Shown piece by piece: positions 40,375 to 50,084 of a stretch of DNA of 64,000 nt. Both the position numbers and the translations under genes were made by a program. Numbering within the stretch: position 1 is the stretch's first letter; the number at the start of each line of letters is the position of its first letter. Under the pieces are notes generated by a model. That model did no database searches and was not told the origin of the DNA. It saw only the letters and a list, made by a program, of their open reading frames with translations. This DNA comes from Flavobacterium gyeonganense (GTDB lineage Bacteria > Bacteroidota > Bacteroidia > Flavobacteriales > Flavobacteriaceae). The stretch lies in contig NZ_CP121112.1 in the NCBI RefSeq assembly GCF_029625295.1, positions 248,001 through 312,000 of the forward strand, read 5' to 3'.

Positions 40375-42067
40375 TTCGCAATTAATTTTTTCAATTCACC
40401 CACCAAAACACCAGAAACATTCCAATGGTTTGTGCTGGGACCTTCATTTGGACCTTGTTCTATAACTACTTCTATTATATGATTGCCCTTAGGAAGCTTC
40501 ATTGGAATAACATAAGGAGGTGTTAATGTACCCGGACACCAATTTGAACGACTTAAATCACTGGAAGATAATCCATCAGGGAAATTTCCTGAAGCAGGAT
40601 TAGATAATCGATACGTTGCACAATCAGTTCGCCAGGGATAACTTTAAAAACTTCCTGACCATCAACCAATATTTTATTCATTCTTGGTACAAACTCATCT
40701 CCATTTTCCCAGCCACCATGACCTGTTGTGGTATACAAAAGTTGTAAGTTTTGTACCTCATCCTTAATTTCGAAATTTACTTTTAAAGTATCATTCGCAA
40801 AAAGACCTCCATAATTTTGACCCGACATTTCCATAGTATTTACTGTTGAAAATAAAGGCGCTACATACTTTTTCTTAGCGGGTTTGTCTTCTTTATTGTT
40901 CATCGATGGATAAACATCTAACTCAAGACTTATTGTATGTCCTCCAGCATCATAATTCCCAATAAAAACACCCATCCAGATTTCATCTTCATCAATAGGA
41001 ATAAGAGATGTGACGTCTTCTTTATAAACAACTTCTTTTACCCAGTTGTAATTATTTATTTTTCGCTTATCATTAAAATAATTAACTCCAAATGGTGTGA
41101 AAAAACGAAGTATTTCTATTGCAGGTTTATAGTTTTTTTCTTTTTTAATTCCCTGATATTTATTTTTTTGATTGTCTGTATAAACTGGTAATCTGTCTAA
41201 TCCATTTAAATAAGCATCTAATAATGTAGTTGTGTTTCCATTATTTTTTGAAATAATGAATACTGAACCAGTCCTGTCATACGCATCCCCATTAGACTTA
41301 CACGTTAATTTTGCAAAAATCGAACTGCTGTTTCTAAGTTCTGGAGTAATTTTTATCTTTTTCAAAACCACACTTCCTTTAGAAAAATGAAAAACCTTGT
41401 CTGCAATAAGGTCTTTCTCATTTGGAATTACTGACTTAGGGTCGTAATTTATGTTTTCATTCTCAAAAACATGTAATTTAGTATATCTGGAGTTAATGAG
41501 AATTTCTTCAAATTCTGACTTATCTACTACTATTGTCTTATCATCATAATTAACAAGTGGCTGAAAATTTTTAACTTTAGTGATAGCATTGGCTGTCAAG
41601 GTCTGATTGCCATTGTAAACCATTTGCAGTACAAGTGCATTTTTATCAGGCAAATAATTACTATTAGGAGTTCCTTTTGCAGCAGCTTTTTCAGTAAACC
41701 AGACATCAATTCTATTTGAAAAATAAGAAAAAGAAACATGTTTACAATGATATCCCAGTATCACACGGGTATCATTTTCTTTTTTAGGAACAGGCAGACT
41801 GTCAAATGGAGTTATTTTTTTGAAAACAGTATTTCCATTCTTAATGGTGCTAACGTTATAATTGTTTTTTAAATCAATGTATTGCTGTATTTTATCAGTA
41901 GGTTTTGATAAAAAAATGATTTGATTGTGTACATAGATTTCGGTATTCCCTTCTGTTTTTTTTCCGTTTTCGAATTTATCATACGTAATTTTATATACAT
42001 CTGATTTGGTTTGTGCAACGAGTGTTAAAGAAAAAAACAATAATATGGCACTAAAAAATTTTATCAT
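40371..42067 (-). CDS. PNGase F, peptide-N4-(N-acetyl-glucosaminyl)asparagine amidase (frameshifted)
   Basis: The frame is open from 42067 to 40553 with a signal peptide (MIKFFSAILLFFSLTLVAQ). An N-terminal region of about 230 residues with no recognised function precedes the two-domain PNGase F fold, visible from VFHFSKGSVVLKKI onward (FIISKNNGNTTTLLDAYLNG; RFFTPFGVNYFN; IFIGNYDAGGHTISLELDV reads as MGVFIGNYDAGGH). The C-terminal signature starts with TGHGGWENGDEFVPRMN and then shifts at 40634: adding one T restores IPWRTDCATYRLSNPASG, SSSDLSRSNWCPGT and HWNVSGVLVGEL up to a stop at 40371. The corrected protein has about 565 aa. It hydrolyses the GlcNAc-Asn bond and releases whole N-glycans. 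Confidence 0.85.
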
Positions 42068-42126
42068 GTATGCAGAATAATTTATTATCTAATTTTTGGC
42101 AAAATCTAAACTGAATAAAACCTTAA

Positions 42127-42161
42127 AAACAGAGGCAAGAACAACATTCTCACCTCTGTTT
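42127..42161 (-). terminator. Rho-independent terminator after the second susD
   Basis: A 9-bp stem AAACAGAGG / CCTCTGTTT with a 17-base loop is followed on the - strand by a T run. It separates susCD from the PNGase F-sialidase-M28 genes, so the latter may have their own weak promoter or depend on readthrough. Confidence 0.8.
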
Positions 42162-42205
42162 AATAATTGTTACAGGTGCTTTAATCGCACATAATTATTT
42201 AAATT

Positions 42206-43795
42206 TTACTTTACATCCCAGAATATTTTGGTACTCAGATTATCGTTTGCCTTTACAGCATTATAATTATCCGGATTGTATACACTCTCTGAAGTTGGAT
42301 ATGTCCAGCGTGTTGGCGGTGTTTTTCTGATACTGCTTGTTTCATCTTCACGGAATTGTAATGCTGGAAGTTTTAATCTTCTTTGTTCAGCCCAGGATTC
42401 ATCAGCCTGCATGATGTTGTAATGAATGTACTTTTGAAAAGCAATTAATTCCAATTGAGCTGCTGGTGTTGTAGCTCCGGCAAAGTTTATAGCAGTAATA
42501 TAAGCGTCAATTTCAGCCGTTGTTGGTTCTGTAGTTGGTTTCCATGTCAAAACATCTGCTTTATCACCTAATCTTACATAATACTCTACAGATTGTCTGA
42601 TGGCTTTTTCGAAATGCGTTTTTGCTGTTGCAGCGTTTCCATTTCTTGAATAGTATTCTGCAAGAAGCAGGTTTATTTCAGGGGCATTTATTAACGTACC
42701 CGGCAACCATTTATTTCTACTTAGAACGGAACGATTGTATACAGCAATCTTACCATCAGTTATTAGTTGTGTCTGAGCACCGGATGCCAATGTCGGATCC
42801 AGTCCTTCATAAGTTGGAGCTACTATCACCACATTGTTTACTGTACGTGATCCTCTTTCAAACAACCATGGTTTACGAGGATCATTATTGGCATTCATGT
42901 GATCAATCATTGGTTTTGGAGCAAGATTGTTTAAATCATCTTCTAAAGCATTAATAAAACCTGAAGTATCTAAATCACCATCCTGAGTATAAACCCTGAA
43001 AGCAATATTTTCAGAATTTTCATCTACAATTTGTCCACTTGCAATGATTTCAGCCATTTCAGTATTTGTTCTTGCAGTAAAAGCAGGAACCGCAGAAACT
43101 CTGTTCAACAATTTTAAGCGCAAAGAATTGCAATAGTTTTTCCAGCTTACCAAGTCTCCTTTATTGATCAAATCCTGATTTTTGAATTCTAATGCTACAC
43201 CAGCAGACAAAGTAATCGAATTCAATTCAGCAGAAAAAGCTTTCAATTGATCTAACATTAAGGTATATAGTTCTGTTTGATTATCATACTTTGCTAATGC
43301 TGCGCCATAATTACCTCCTGTTAAACTAATTTTACCTGCTTGTGAAAAAGGAATATCTCCATAGTTATCAATCATTTTTTGAGTATGATCGTATAAATAA
43401 ATAGTTGAAGTAATGGTATAGATTCTGTTTTCAGTCTGCATAGCAGCAGGCAAAGAAGCCATCACTTTTTCCAACTCTCTATATTGAGCCATAAACTTAT
43501 AAAATCTATCCCATCTGTTAACTGGTGCAGCTCCTGAAACATAGCGACCGGATGAGTTTATAAATCCATGTGCCTGCGTATAGCTAAGAGAAGTAGATTT
43601 TAGAACGGTATAGTAATTCCAATAAGAAGGAATTACATCCTCAAAGTTAATCTTCATGAATCCGGCAAACTGTTTAGATACAGTAGTTGTTTCAACAGTA
43701 GACGGATTTGGATACGCATCTGCAAAATCGTCTTTTGAACAAGAGCTAAAAAAAACAGCTGCAGTTGTTAGCGATATATATAATAATTTTCTCAT
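42206..43795 (-). CDS. SusD/RagB-family lipoprotein (N-glycan locus)
   Basis: This 529-aa protein has a lipoprotein signal peptide (LLYISLTTAAVFFSSC, Cys19). It belongs to the SusD-like branch annotated as SusD/RagB nutrient-binding outer membrane lipoprotein: VSKQFAGFMKINFEDVIPSY near the start, TSTIYLYDHTQKMIDNYGDI with PFSQAG, INAPEINLLLAEYYSRNG, and the C-terminal IAFQKYIHYNIMQADESW. It differs clearly from the xylan-locus SusD. It lies 30 bp after its susC and would bind N-glycan-derived oligosaccharides at the cell surface; the ligand is inferred from the neighbours. Confidence 0.92.
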   Translation of the reverse strand: MRKLLYISLTTAAVFFSSCSKDDFADAYPNPSTVETTTVSKQFAGFMKINFEDVIPSYWNYYTVLKSTSLSYTQAHGFINSSGRYVSGAAPVNRWDRFYKFMAQYRELEKVMASLPAAMQTENRIYTITSTIYLYDHTQKMIDNYGDIPFSQAGKISLTGGNYGAALAKYDNQTELYTLMLDQLKAFSAELNSITLSAGVALEFKNQDLINKGDLVSWKNYCNSLRLKLLNRVSAVPAFTARTNTEMAEIIASGQIVDENSENIAFRVYTQDGDLDTSGFINALEDDLNNLAPKPMIDHMNANNDPRKPWLFERGSRTVNNVVIVAPTYEGLDPTLASGAQTQLITDGKIAVYNRSVLSRNKWLPGTLINAPEINLLLAEYYSRNGNAATAKTHFEKAIRQSVEYYVRLGDKADVLTWKPTTEPTTAEIDAYITAINFAGATTPAAQLELIAFQKYIHYNIMQADESWAEQRRLKLPALQFREDETSSIRKTPPTRWTYPTSESVYNPDNYNAVKANDNLSTKIFWDVK

Positions 43796-43825
43796 GTTAT
43801 ATTTTTTAAATTATGAAATATCAAA

Positions 43826-46800
43826 TTAAAAAGATGCCCTTAACATACATCCAATACTTCTGGTAGCCGGGTTGGTTCCTGCATTGTTTATATTTTGAGA
43901 CCATTTAGAGCCTGCTGTAGTGGCTTCAGGATCCATATCTTTAATTGATCTGTAGATGAAGAACAAATTACGTCCGTAAGCTGAAAAATTTAATTTAGAA
44001 GCACCAATTTTAGCAGCCCAGTTAGTTGGTAAACTATAAGTTAATGAGACTTCTCTCAATTTTACATAGTTGTTTTCCTTGATATACAATTCATAACGTG
44101 AGCTGCTGTATTGAGGGCCTCCCCAGTTATAAGTCATATTATAGTAACCTGCCTGAGATATTACATTTGTATTTGTTGCGCCATCTGCTGTAACACCAGT
44201 CATCAGCATACCATCACGATATAATGTTTGACCAGTTGGTCCGGAAGTAGCACTGTTAGGAACCTGAACCCCTTTACCATTAGCATCCATATAATAGGTT
44301 AAACCGCCACGCTCATTAGTACTATAGTTCAAACTTTCTTCGGTCAATCCTCTAGAAGTCATCCAGTTAATACCTGTAGGCATTAAATACCCTCCATAAG
44401 AATAATCAATATTAACATCTAAAGTAAAATTTTTATAAGTAAATGTATTCAATAAGCCTCCCAGACCTTTTGGTATAGCAGTACCATATTTTTCCCATTT
44501 ATCGCCATCAATCATATAATATCCATCAGAATCAACCATTTTATTTCCATTAGCGTCTGTCTTAACAGGATGTGCATAAATACCTCCCATCGGATCACCT
44601 ACTACTGATTTTAATTGAGCTGCTGAGCCATCATAATCTGCGTGTAGTAATTCTTTTGCACCGTTAGCTAATTTTACCACTTTGTTTGCGTTTTTAGACC
44701 AGTTCAAAGTAAGATCCCAAGAGAATGATGCTGTTTTTACCGGAGTCACAGTCAAAGCTATTTCAATACCCTGGTTACTCAATTCTCCAACATTCGCTAT
44801 TATTGATGAAGCTCCGGTTGTAGGCGCCAATGTCAAATCTAAAATTTGATCCTTAACTTGTGCATTATAGTAAGAGACATCTAGCCCTAGCCTATTTCCA
44901 AAGAATTTAGTTTCAAAACCAAGCTCATATTCGTTTTTCATTTCAGGTTTTAAACTTTCATTACCATACTTATCCATAGAAGTTGTAATTAATACTGGAG
45001 TAGTTGTTCCCTGATTTCCTAATGTAGTTTGGTTGAAAGCTACGTTACCCCTGTACATCTCTGCATAGTTACCCACAATTCCCCAGGAAGCACGAAGTTT
45101 TGCATAACTGATTACTTGCGGTAATGTAAACGCATCAGATACTATGAAAGAAGAATTGACTGAAGGATAAGTAAAAGCATTGTTATCAGGATGCATCGTT
45201 GAAGTACGATCCCTTCTTATTGTTCCTTCGAGGAACAAATAGTTTTTATAGTTTCCGGTCAGAGTTCCAAATACAGCGTCTTTTACAACTTTATCTCTTT
45301 TATTGGTAGTTTTTATATTGTTTACTGAAGAATTCAAATCGTACCAGCCTTCAACACTCAACCCTCCATCTGTAAATTGTGACAAACTCAAACCCGTTTC
45401 TTTTGATGCGGTATAACCAACTGTAGCTCCAATGTCAAACTTATCATTAATTTTTTTGTTATAAATTAACATTAAATCTCCATAAAGAATATTATAATCT
45501 TTAGAATCTATTTGAAAAGAACCAGTACCAAATCCGTACACCAAAGGTCTTTCAACCGGATTTTTAGTTTCTACATTTATCGAAGTTAAATCTGTAGAAG
45601 CACGACCACGCAGCTTCAAATCTGGGTAAATAGTATAGGTTTCAGTAACACTGGCAATCAAACGGTTTGTAATTTCTTCCTGCTGATTTGCATTCGTATT
45701 CCAGAAATAATCACCTACATCTGCCTTGAAACCATTACGGATAATATTTTCATCCGGAGTCAAACTTTGATTTGAACCCGTTACATATTTGTATCCTAAA
45801 CTCGTTCTGTATTTAGCTTTATACCAATCACCATTATCAAACGGACTTATCATACCAGTAAAGTTATTGATTAATCGATCTGTACCAACAGCACGGTTGT
45901 GAACATTCTGGTTCATATAACTCACAATTACATCTGTTTTCAATTTTTCACTTGTCTTGAACGATGCATTGAGGTTAAGGGTATTTTTTTTATTCATATT
46001 ACCCATACTCAACCCTTTCGATTCATTGTGTGTATAAGAAAAACGAATACTGCTATTATCCGTATTGTTGGAAAGTGCAATGTTTGTTACTCCATCCCAT
46101 GAATTTTGAAACATATTTTTGTAACCGTCTTTTTGAGCTGAATAAGGGCGAACAACTCCATCCCATGACATAATTGGCTGACCATCGAACCATGGTCCAA
46201 AGTTATTAGTACTGGCTGAAACACCTCTGGTATCAGCAATTCCGTCATTATTTGTATCATAATGAGCGAAACCATCAGGAGCTAAATATCCCGTAGAATA
46301 ATTTGCATTTGTCCAACCAGGACCTCTTTCATATTGAAATCGTGGCAAATACGCTATTGAGTTATTTGAGTAACTAGTACTAAAATCTACACCTAATCCT
46401 TTTTTTCCTTTACCAGATTTAGATGTGATTAATACCACCCCGTTTACAGCCTCAGAACCATATAGTGCAGCAGCAGAAGCTCCTTTAAGAATAGAGATAC
46501 TCTCAATATCTTCCGGATTTATATCTGCCAGACCATTACTTCTAATTCGCTGATCACCCCAATAATCATTATTTGTTGCAGCTCCATCACGAATTGGCAC
46601 ACCATCCATAATGATAAGGGGTTGATTTTTACCTGTTATTGAGTTAATCCCACGAATATTGATATTAATATTTCCAGCTCCTCCCGGAGTAGAAGTGATA
46701 CGAACTCCTGGTGCTTTACCATACAGAGCATTGGCCACAGTAGGCGAACCAGTCTTAACCAGTGCCTCAGACTTAATCACACTCGTAGCATAACCTAAAG

Positions 46801-47155
46801 CCTTTTTCTCTTTTGACTGGCCGAGTGCAGTTACAACAACCTCTCCTAATTGTTCACTATCTGCTCCTAAAACTACATTAACAGTAGTCAGCCCTGCTAC
46901 AGAAACTTCTTTTGTAGCAGAACCTACGTAAGAAAATATCAAAATCGCTGATTGATTAGGAACAGGGATAGTATATTTCCCATCAAAGTCTGATGATGTA
47001 TTTGTTTTAGTTCCTTTAACATTCACATTCACTCCTGGAATTGGCATCCCTTGAGAATCAGTGACTGTTCCTGTTACTGTAGCTGTTTGAGCCTGAAGAT
47101 TTTGAACCCCGAACAGGAAAAACAAAAACAGTAATTTTAATACTTTTTGATTCAT
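43826..47155 (-). CDS. SusC/RagA-family TonB-dependent transporter (N-glycan locus)
   Basis: This 1109-aa protein has a signal peptide ending at GVQNLQAQ, a carboxypeptidase-regulatory-like domain (VTGTVTDSQGMPIPGVNVNV), a TonB-box-like EVVVTALGQSKEKKALGYA, the plug with NININIRGINSITGKNQPLI, MDGVPIRDG and YGSEAVNGVVLITS, and a barrel ending in MLRASF. It pairs with the following SusD. The 257-bp gap before it (47156-47412) contains TAAATTTA, a weak -7 candidate, and a small TTGG(G)CA/TGCCAA hairpin near 47260; an own promoter is likely. Confidence 0.95.
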   Translation of the reverse strand: MNQKVLKLLFLFFLFGVQNLQAQTATVTGTVTDSQGMPIPGVNVNVKGTKTNTSSDFDGKYTIPVPNQSAILIFSYVGSATKEVSVAGLTTVNVVLGADSEQLGEVVVTALGQSKEKKALGYATSVIKSEALVKTGSPTVANALYGKAPGVRITSTPGGAGNININIRGINSITGKNQPLIIMDGVPIRDGAATNNDYWGDQRIRSNGLADINPEDIESISILKGASAAALYGSEAVNGVVLITSKSGKGKKGLGVDFSTSYSNNSIAYLPRFQYERGPGWTNANYSTGYLAPDGFAHYDTNNDGIADTRGVSASTNNFGPWFDGQPIMSWDGVVRPYSAQKDGYKNMFQNSWDGVTNIALSNNTDNSSIRFSYTHNESKGLSMGNMNKKNTLNLNASFKTSEKLKTDVIVSYMNQNVHNRAVGTDRLINNFTGMISPFDNGDWYKAKYRTSLGYKYVTGSNQSLTPDENIIRNGFKADVGDYFWNTNANQQEEITNRLIASVTETYTIYPDLKLRGRASTDLTSINVETKNPVERPLVYGFGTGSFQIDSKDYNILYGDLMLIYNKKINDKFDIGATVGYTASKETGLSLSQFTDGGLSVEGWYDLNSSVNNIKTTNKRDKVVKDAVFGTLTGNYKNYLFLEGTIRRDRTSTMHPDNNAFTYPSVNSSFIVSDAFTLPQVISYAKLRASWGIVGNYAEMYRGNVAFNQTTLGNQGTTTPVLITTSMDKYGNESLKPEMKNEYELGFETKFFGNRLGLDVSYYNAQVKDQILDLTLAPTTGASSIIANVGELSNQGIEIALTVTPVKTASFSWDLTLNWSKNANKVVKLANGAKELLHADYDGSAAQLKSVVGDPMGGIYAHPVKTDANGNKMVDSDGYYMIDGDKWEKYGTAIPKGLGGLLNTFTYKNFTLDVNIDYSYGGYLMPTGINWMTSRGLTEESLNYSTNERGGLTYYMDANGKGVQVPNSATSGPTGQTLYRDGMLMTGVTADGATNTNVISQAGYYNMTYNWGGPQYSSSRYELYIKENNYVKLREVSLTYSLPTNWAAKIGASKLNFSAYGRNLFFIYRSIKDMDPEATTAGSKWSQNINNAGTNPATRSIGCMLRASF

Positions 47156-47412
47156 AGTTTAATTGTCTTTTGAGTTAATAACATGTTAAATTTATGAATC
47201 TGATTTGTTAACTAAATCATTATTTCGACAAATGACATCTTTGAAAAGGTGTTGGGCATTTTTTTGCCAAAAAAGTTCTATTTCACTATTAAAATCCTTA
47301 CGTTTTACTATTCAGTATTTAATTAATCTTTGTGATTTATCAAATTCACAAAATTATTCTAAGCAAAACAACCAAAACATTAAATATTTTATTTTGACTT
47401 GCATTTAAAGCA

Positions 47413-50057
47413 TTACTCTATAACAGTAAAATTCAGCTTCTGTAATTCTATAGAATTTCCTCCCACCATCACTTCAAAATTTCCAGGTTCTACAACTCGT
47501 TTCATTTCTCTGTTCCAAAGAGATAATTCATCTGGTGTAAGGGTAAATTCAACAGTTTTAGTTTCCCCTTTTTTGATGTTGAGTCTTTTGAAACCTTTTA
47601 ATGTTTTTTCAGGAGTTGTAACACTGCTGTAAACGTCATTAATGTAAAGCTGAACCACTTCGTCTCCATCAAAATTTCCAACGTTTTTCACATCAACACT
47701 TACTTTCAATTCGCCGTCTTTTTTGATTTCTGTTGAACTAAGCGTCAAATTAGAGTATTCAAACTTTGTATAACTCAATCCAAAACCGAAATTGAATAAC
47801 GGATTTTCGCTCTCTGCCAAATATCTGTGTATCGCTGACGGTTTTTGGTTATAATATATAGGTAACTGTCCAACCGATTTCGGAACCGTAATTGGCAGTC
47901 TTCCTGCAGGATTGTAATCTCCGAATAAAACATCAGCAACTGCCCTACCTCCATTTTCACCTGGGAACCAACCTTCTATAATCGCAGGAATATTATCAGC
48001 GATCCAGTTTGTAGACAACGGACGTCCGTTTAATAACACACAAACTACCGGAGTTCCTGTTTTTTGAATGGCTTCAATCAATTCCTGCTGCATTCCGTGT
48101 AAATTCAAATCGGCAACATCTCGGTTTTCTTCCACCAATTCGTTTGATTCTCCTAAAACCACAATCGCAACATCGGCTTTTTTAGCAGCTTCGATTGCTG
48201 GCTGCATGTTTACTTTTTCTAAGTTCCAGCGTAAGTGAGCTCTGGCTCCCCAGCCTCCTTCCCACATTTCAATGCGGACTTTGTATTTTTTTCCTGCTTC
48301 GATATTTTTTGGAGTGGTAACAATATTTGTAGCTCCTTTTGTCCAGTTGTCGATAACCAATTGATCGTCAACCCACATTCTGATTCCGTCATCTGAACTT
48401 AAACCTAACCAGCCGTCAAATGATTTGTCTGATTGGATATAACCTGTCCAGCGAATAGAGAAATCATCCACATTAACACCGTCACCAGGCGCCCAAGGCC
48501 AGTCAAATTCTAATTGGCTGTCAATACGAGTTAAAGCTGGAGTTCCTTCTAAATTTCTGTTATTAAAATATTCTCCTTTTAATCCATTTTGAGATCCGTC
48601 TGAAATAAATAAATATTTAGATGGAATAGCCTGTCCTTTTATAATCAACGGTACACCTTCTTCATAAATAACATTTGCTGTTTTTCCCACTAATTGCTGT
48701 ACACCTTCAAAAACAGTCATTCCAACACTGTTTTTAGGAGAATAACCTCCAAGTCTTGAAGCATTTGCATTGGGTCCGATAACAGCAATATTTTTAAGGT
48801 CTTTTTTTAATGGAAGAATATTGTTTTCATTCTTTAATAAAATCATCGATTTTTGAGCAGCTTCCAATGCTACAGCCTGATTTTCTTTCGTATGAAAACG
48901 CTCTTTGATCAGGTTTTTATCTGTAAACGGATTTTCAAATAATCCTAATAAGAATTTCAAACGTAAAACTGCTCCAGCTGCACGATCAATATTTTCCTGA
49001 GTTAATTTTTTCTCATTAACTAATTCAATAATCGTATTCTGCCAGAATTCATTTGAAAAATCGTAAAACTGCATATCAACTCCTGCAGAAACCGCTTCTC
49101 TAATACTTTCTTTGGGAGAATCAGCAACTTTATGCGTAGTTTGGATATATTTAATAGCTCCTAAATCTGAAACTACAAGCCCTTTAAATCCCCATTCTTT
49201 TCTCAAAACATCCGTCAATAACCAATGATTTGCCGCACAAGGAATTCCGTCTAGCTCCGAATAGGCACACATGGTTCCTAAAGCACCACCTTTTCTAAAT
49301 GCTTTTTCGAATGAAGGCAAATGATCTTCACGAGCAGAACGTTCTCCAACTAAAATGGGCGAAGAATTTCCTCCTGCCTGTGGAATACCGTGAACCGCAA
49401 AGTGTTTTGGCTCAGCGATTATAGAACGATCTGATTTTAAATCGTCTCCCTGCAATCCTTTAATAAAAGCCAAACCAATTTCGCTGTTCAAGAAAGCATC
49501 TTCACCAAAAGTTTCAGCAACACGCCCCCATCTTGGCTCGCGACCTAAATCTAAATTTGGTCCAAAACCAAAATGAACTCCGTGCGCTCTGGCTTCCATA
49601 CCGATTACTTTTCCAACTTTATCTAAAACAGAAGTATCCCAAGTTGCCCCAAGCCCAATATTCATTGGAAAAGCGGTACTTCCTTCATCTAAATATCCGT
49701 GAAGCATTTCACACATAATCAATGCTGGAATTCCCCAACGGTTTCCTTTGATTACATTGGTTTGCAAATCATTGATCATTTTCGCTGAACGCGGATACAA
49801 ATCATGAATCGCTCCAATTCCTAATTTCCCAATTTTATCAGCCGATTTACCTTTAGCAAAATCTTCTTTTTCTTTAAAAAAATCACCTCTGTACATATCC
49901 ATCTGACGCACTTTTTCTTCAAGTGTCATACGACTTAACAAGTCTTTTACTCTGTCTTCAACAGGCGCTTTGGCATCCTGATACAGATACTTTTTCTGGG
50001 CATGGATTTGGTTAAAAAACCAACAGCCATTACAAAAATAATGGCCGTTTTTCTCAT
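47413..50057 (-). CDS. GH3 glycosidase with PA14 domain (frameshift in the signal peptide)
   Basis: The body is open from 49941 to 47413 (842 aa) and begins at KDLLSRMTLEEKVRQMD, the GH3 start. It has FGPNLDLGREPRWGRVAETF, AEPKHFAVHG, the nucleophile Asp in GLVVSDLGAI, an alpha/beta domain with a PA14 insertion (GLKGEYFNNRNLEGTPALTR to MWEGGWGARAHLRW), and an FnIII domain. A natural N-terminus lies upstream at 50057 (or 50072): MRKTAIIFVMAVG followed, after adding one T to the T6 run at 50014-50019, by FFNQIHAQKKYLYQ. The motif set resembles beta-glucosidase or beta-N-acetylglucosaminidase-like GH3 more than xylosidases. Its substrate in the N-glycan locus is unclear. GH92 ends 28 bp upstream. 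Confidence 0.88.
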
Positions 50058-50084
50058 TCTTAATTGTAACATAGTTGTGTGTGT

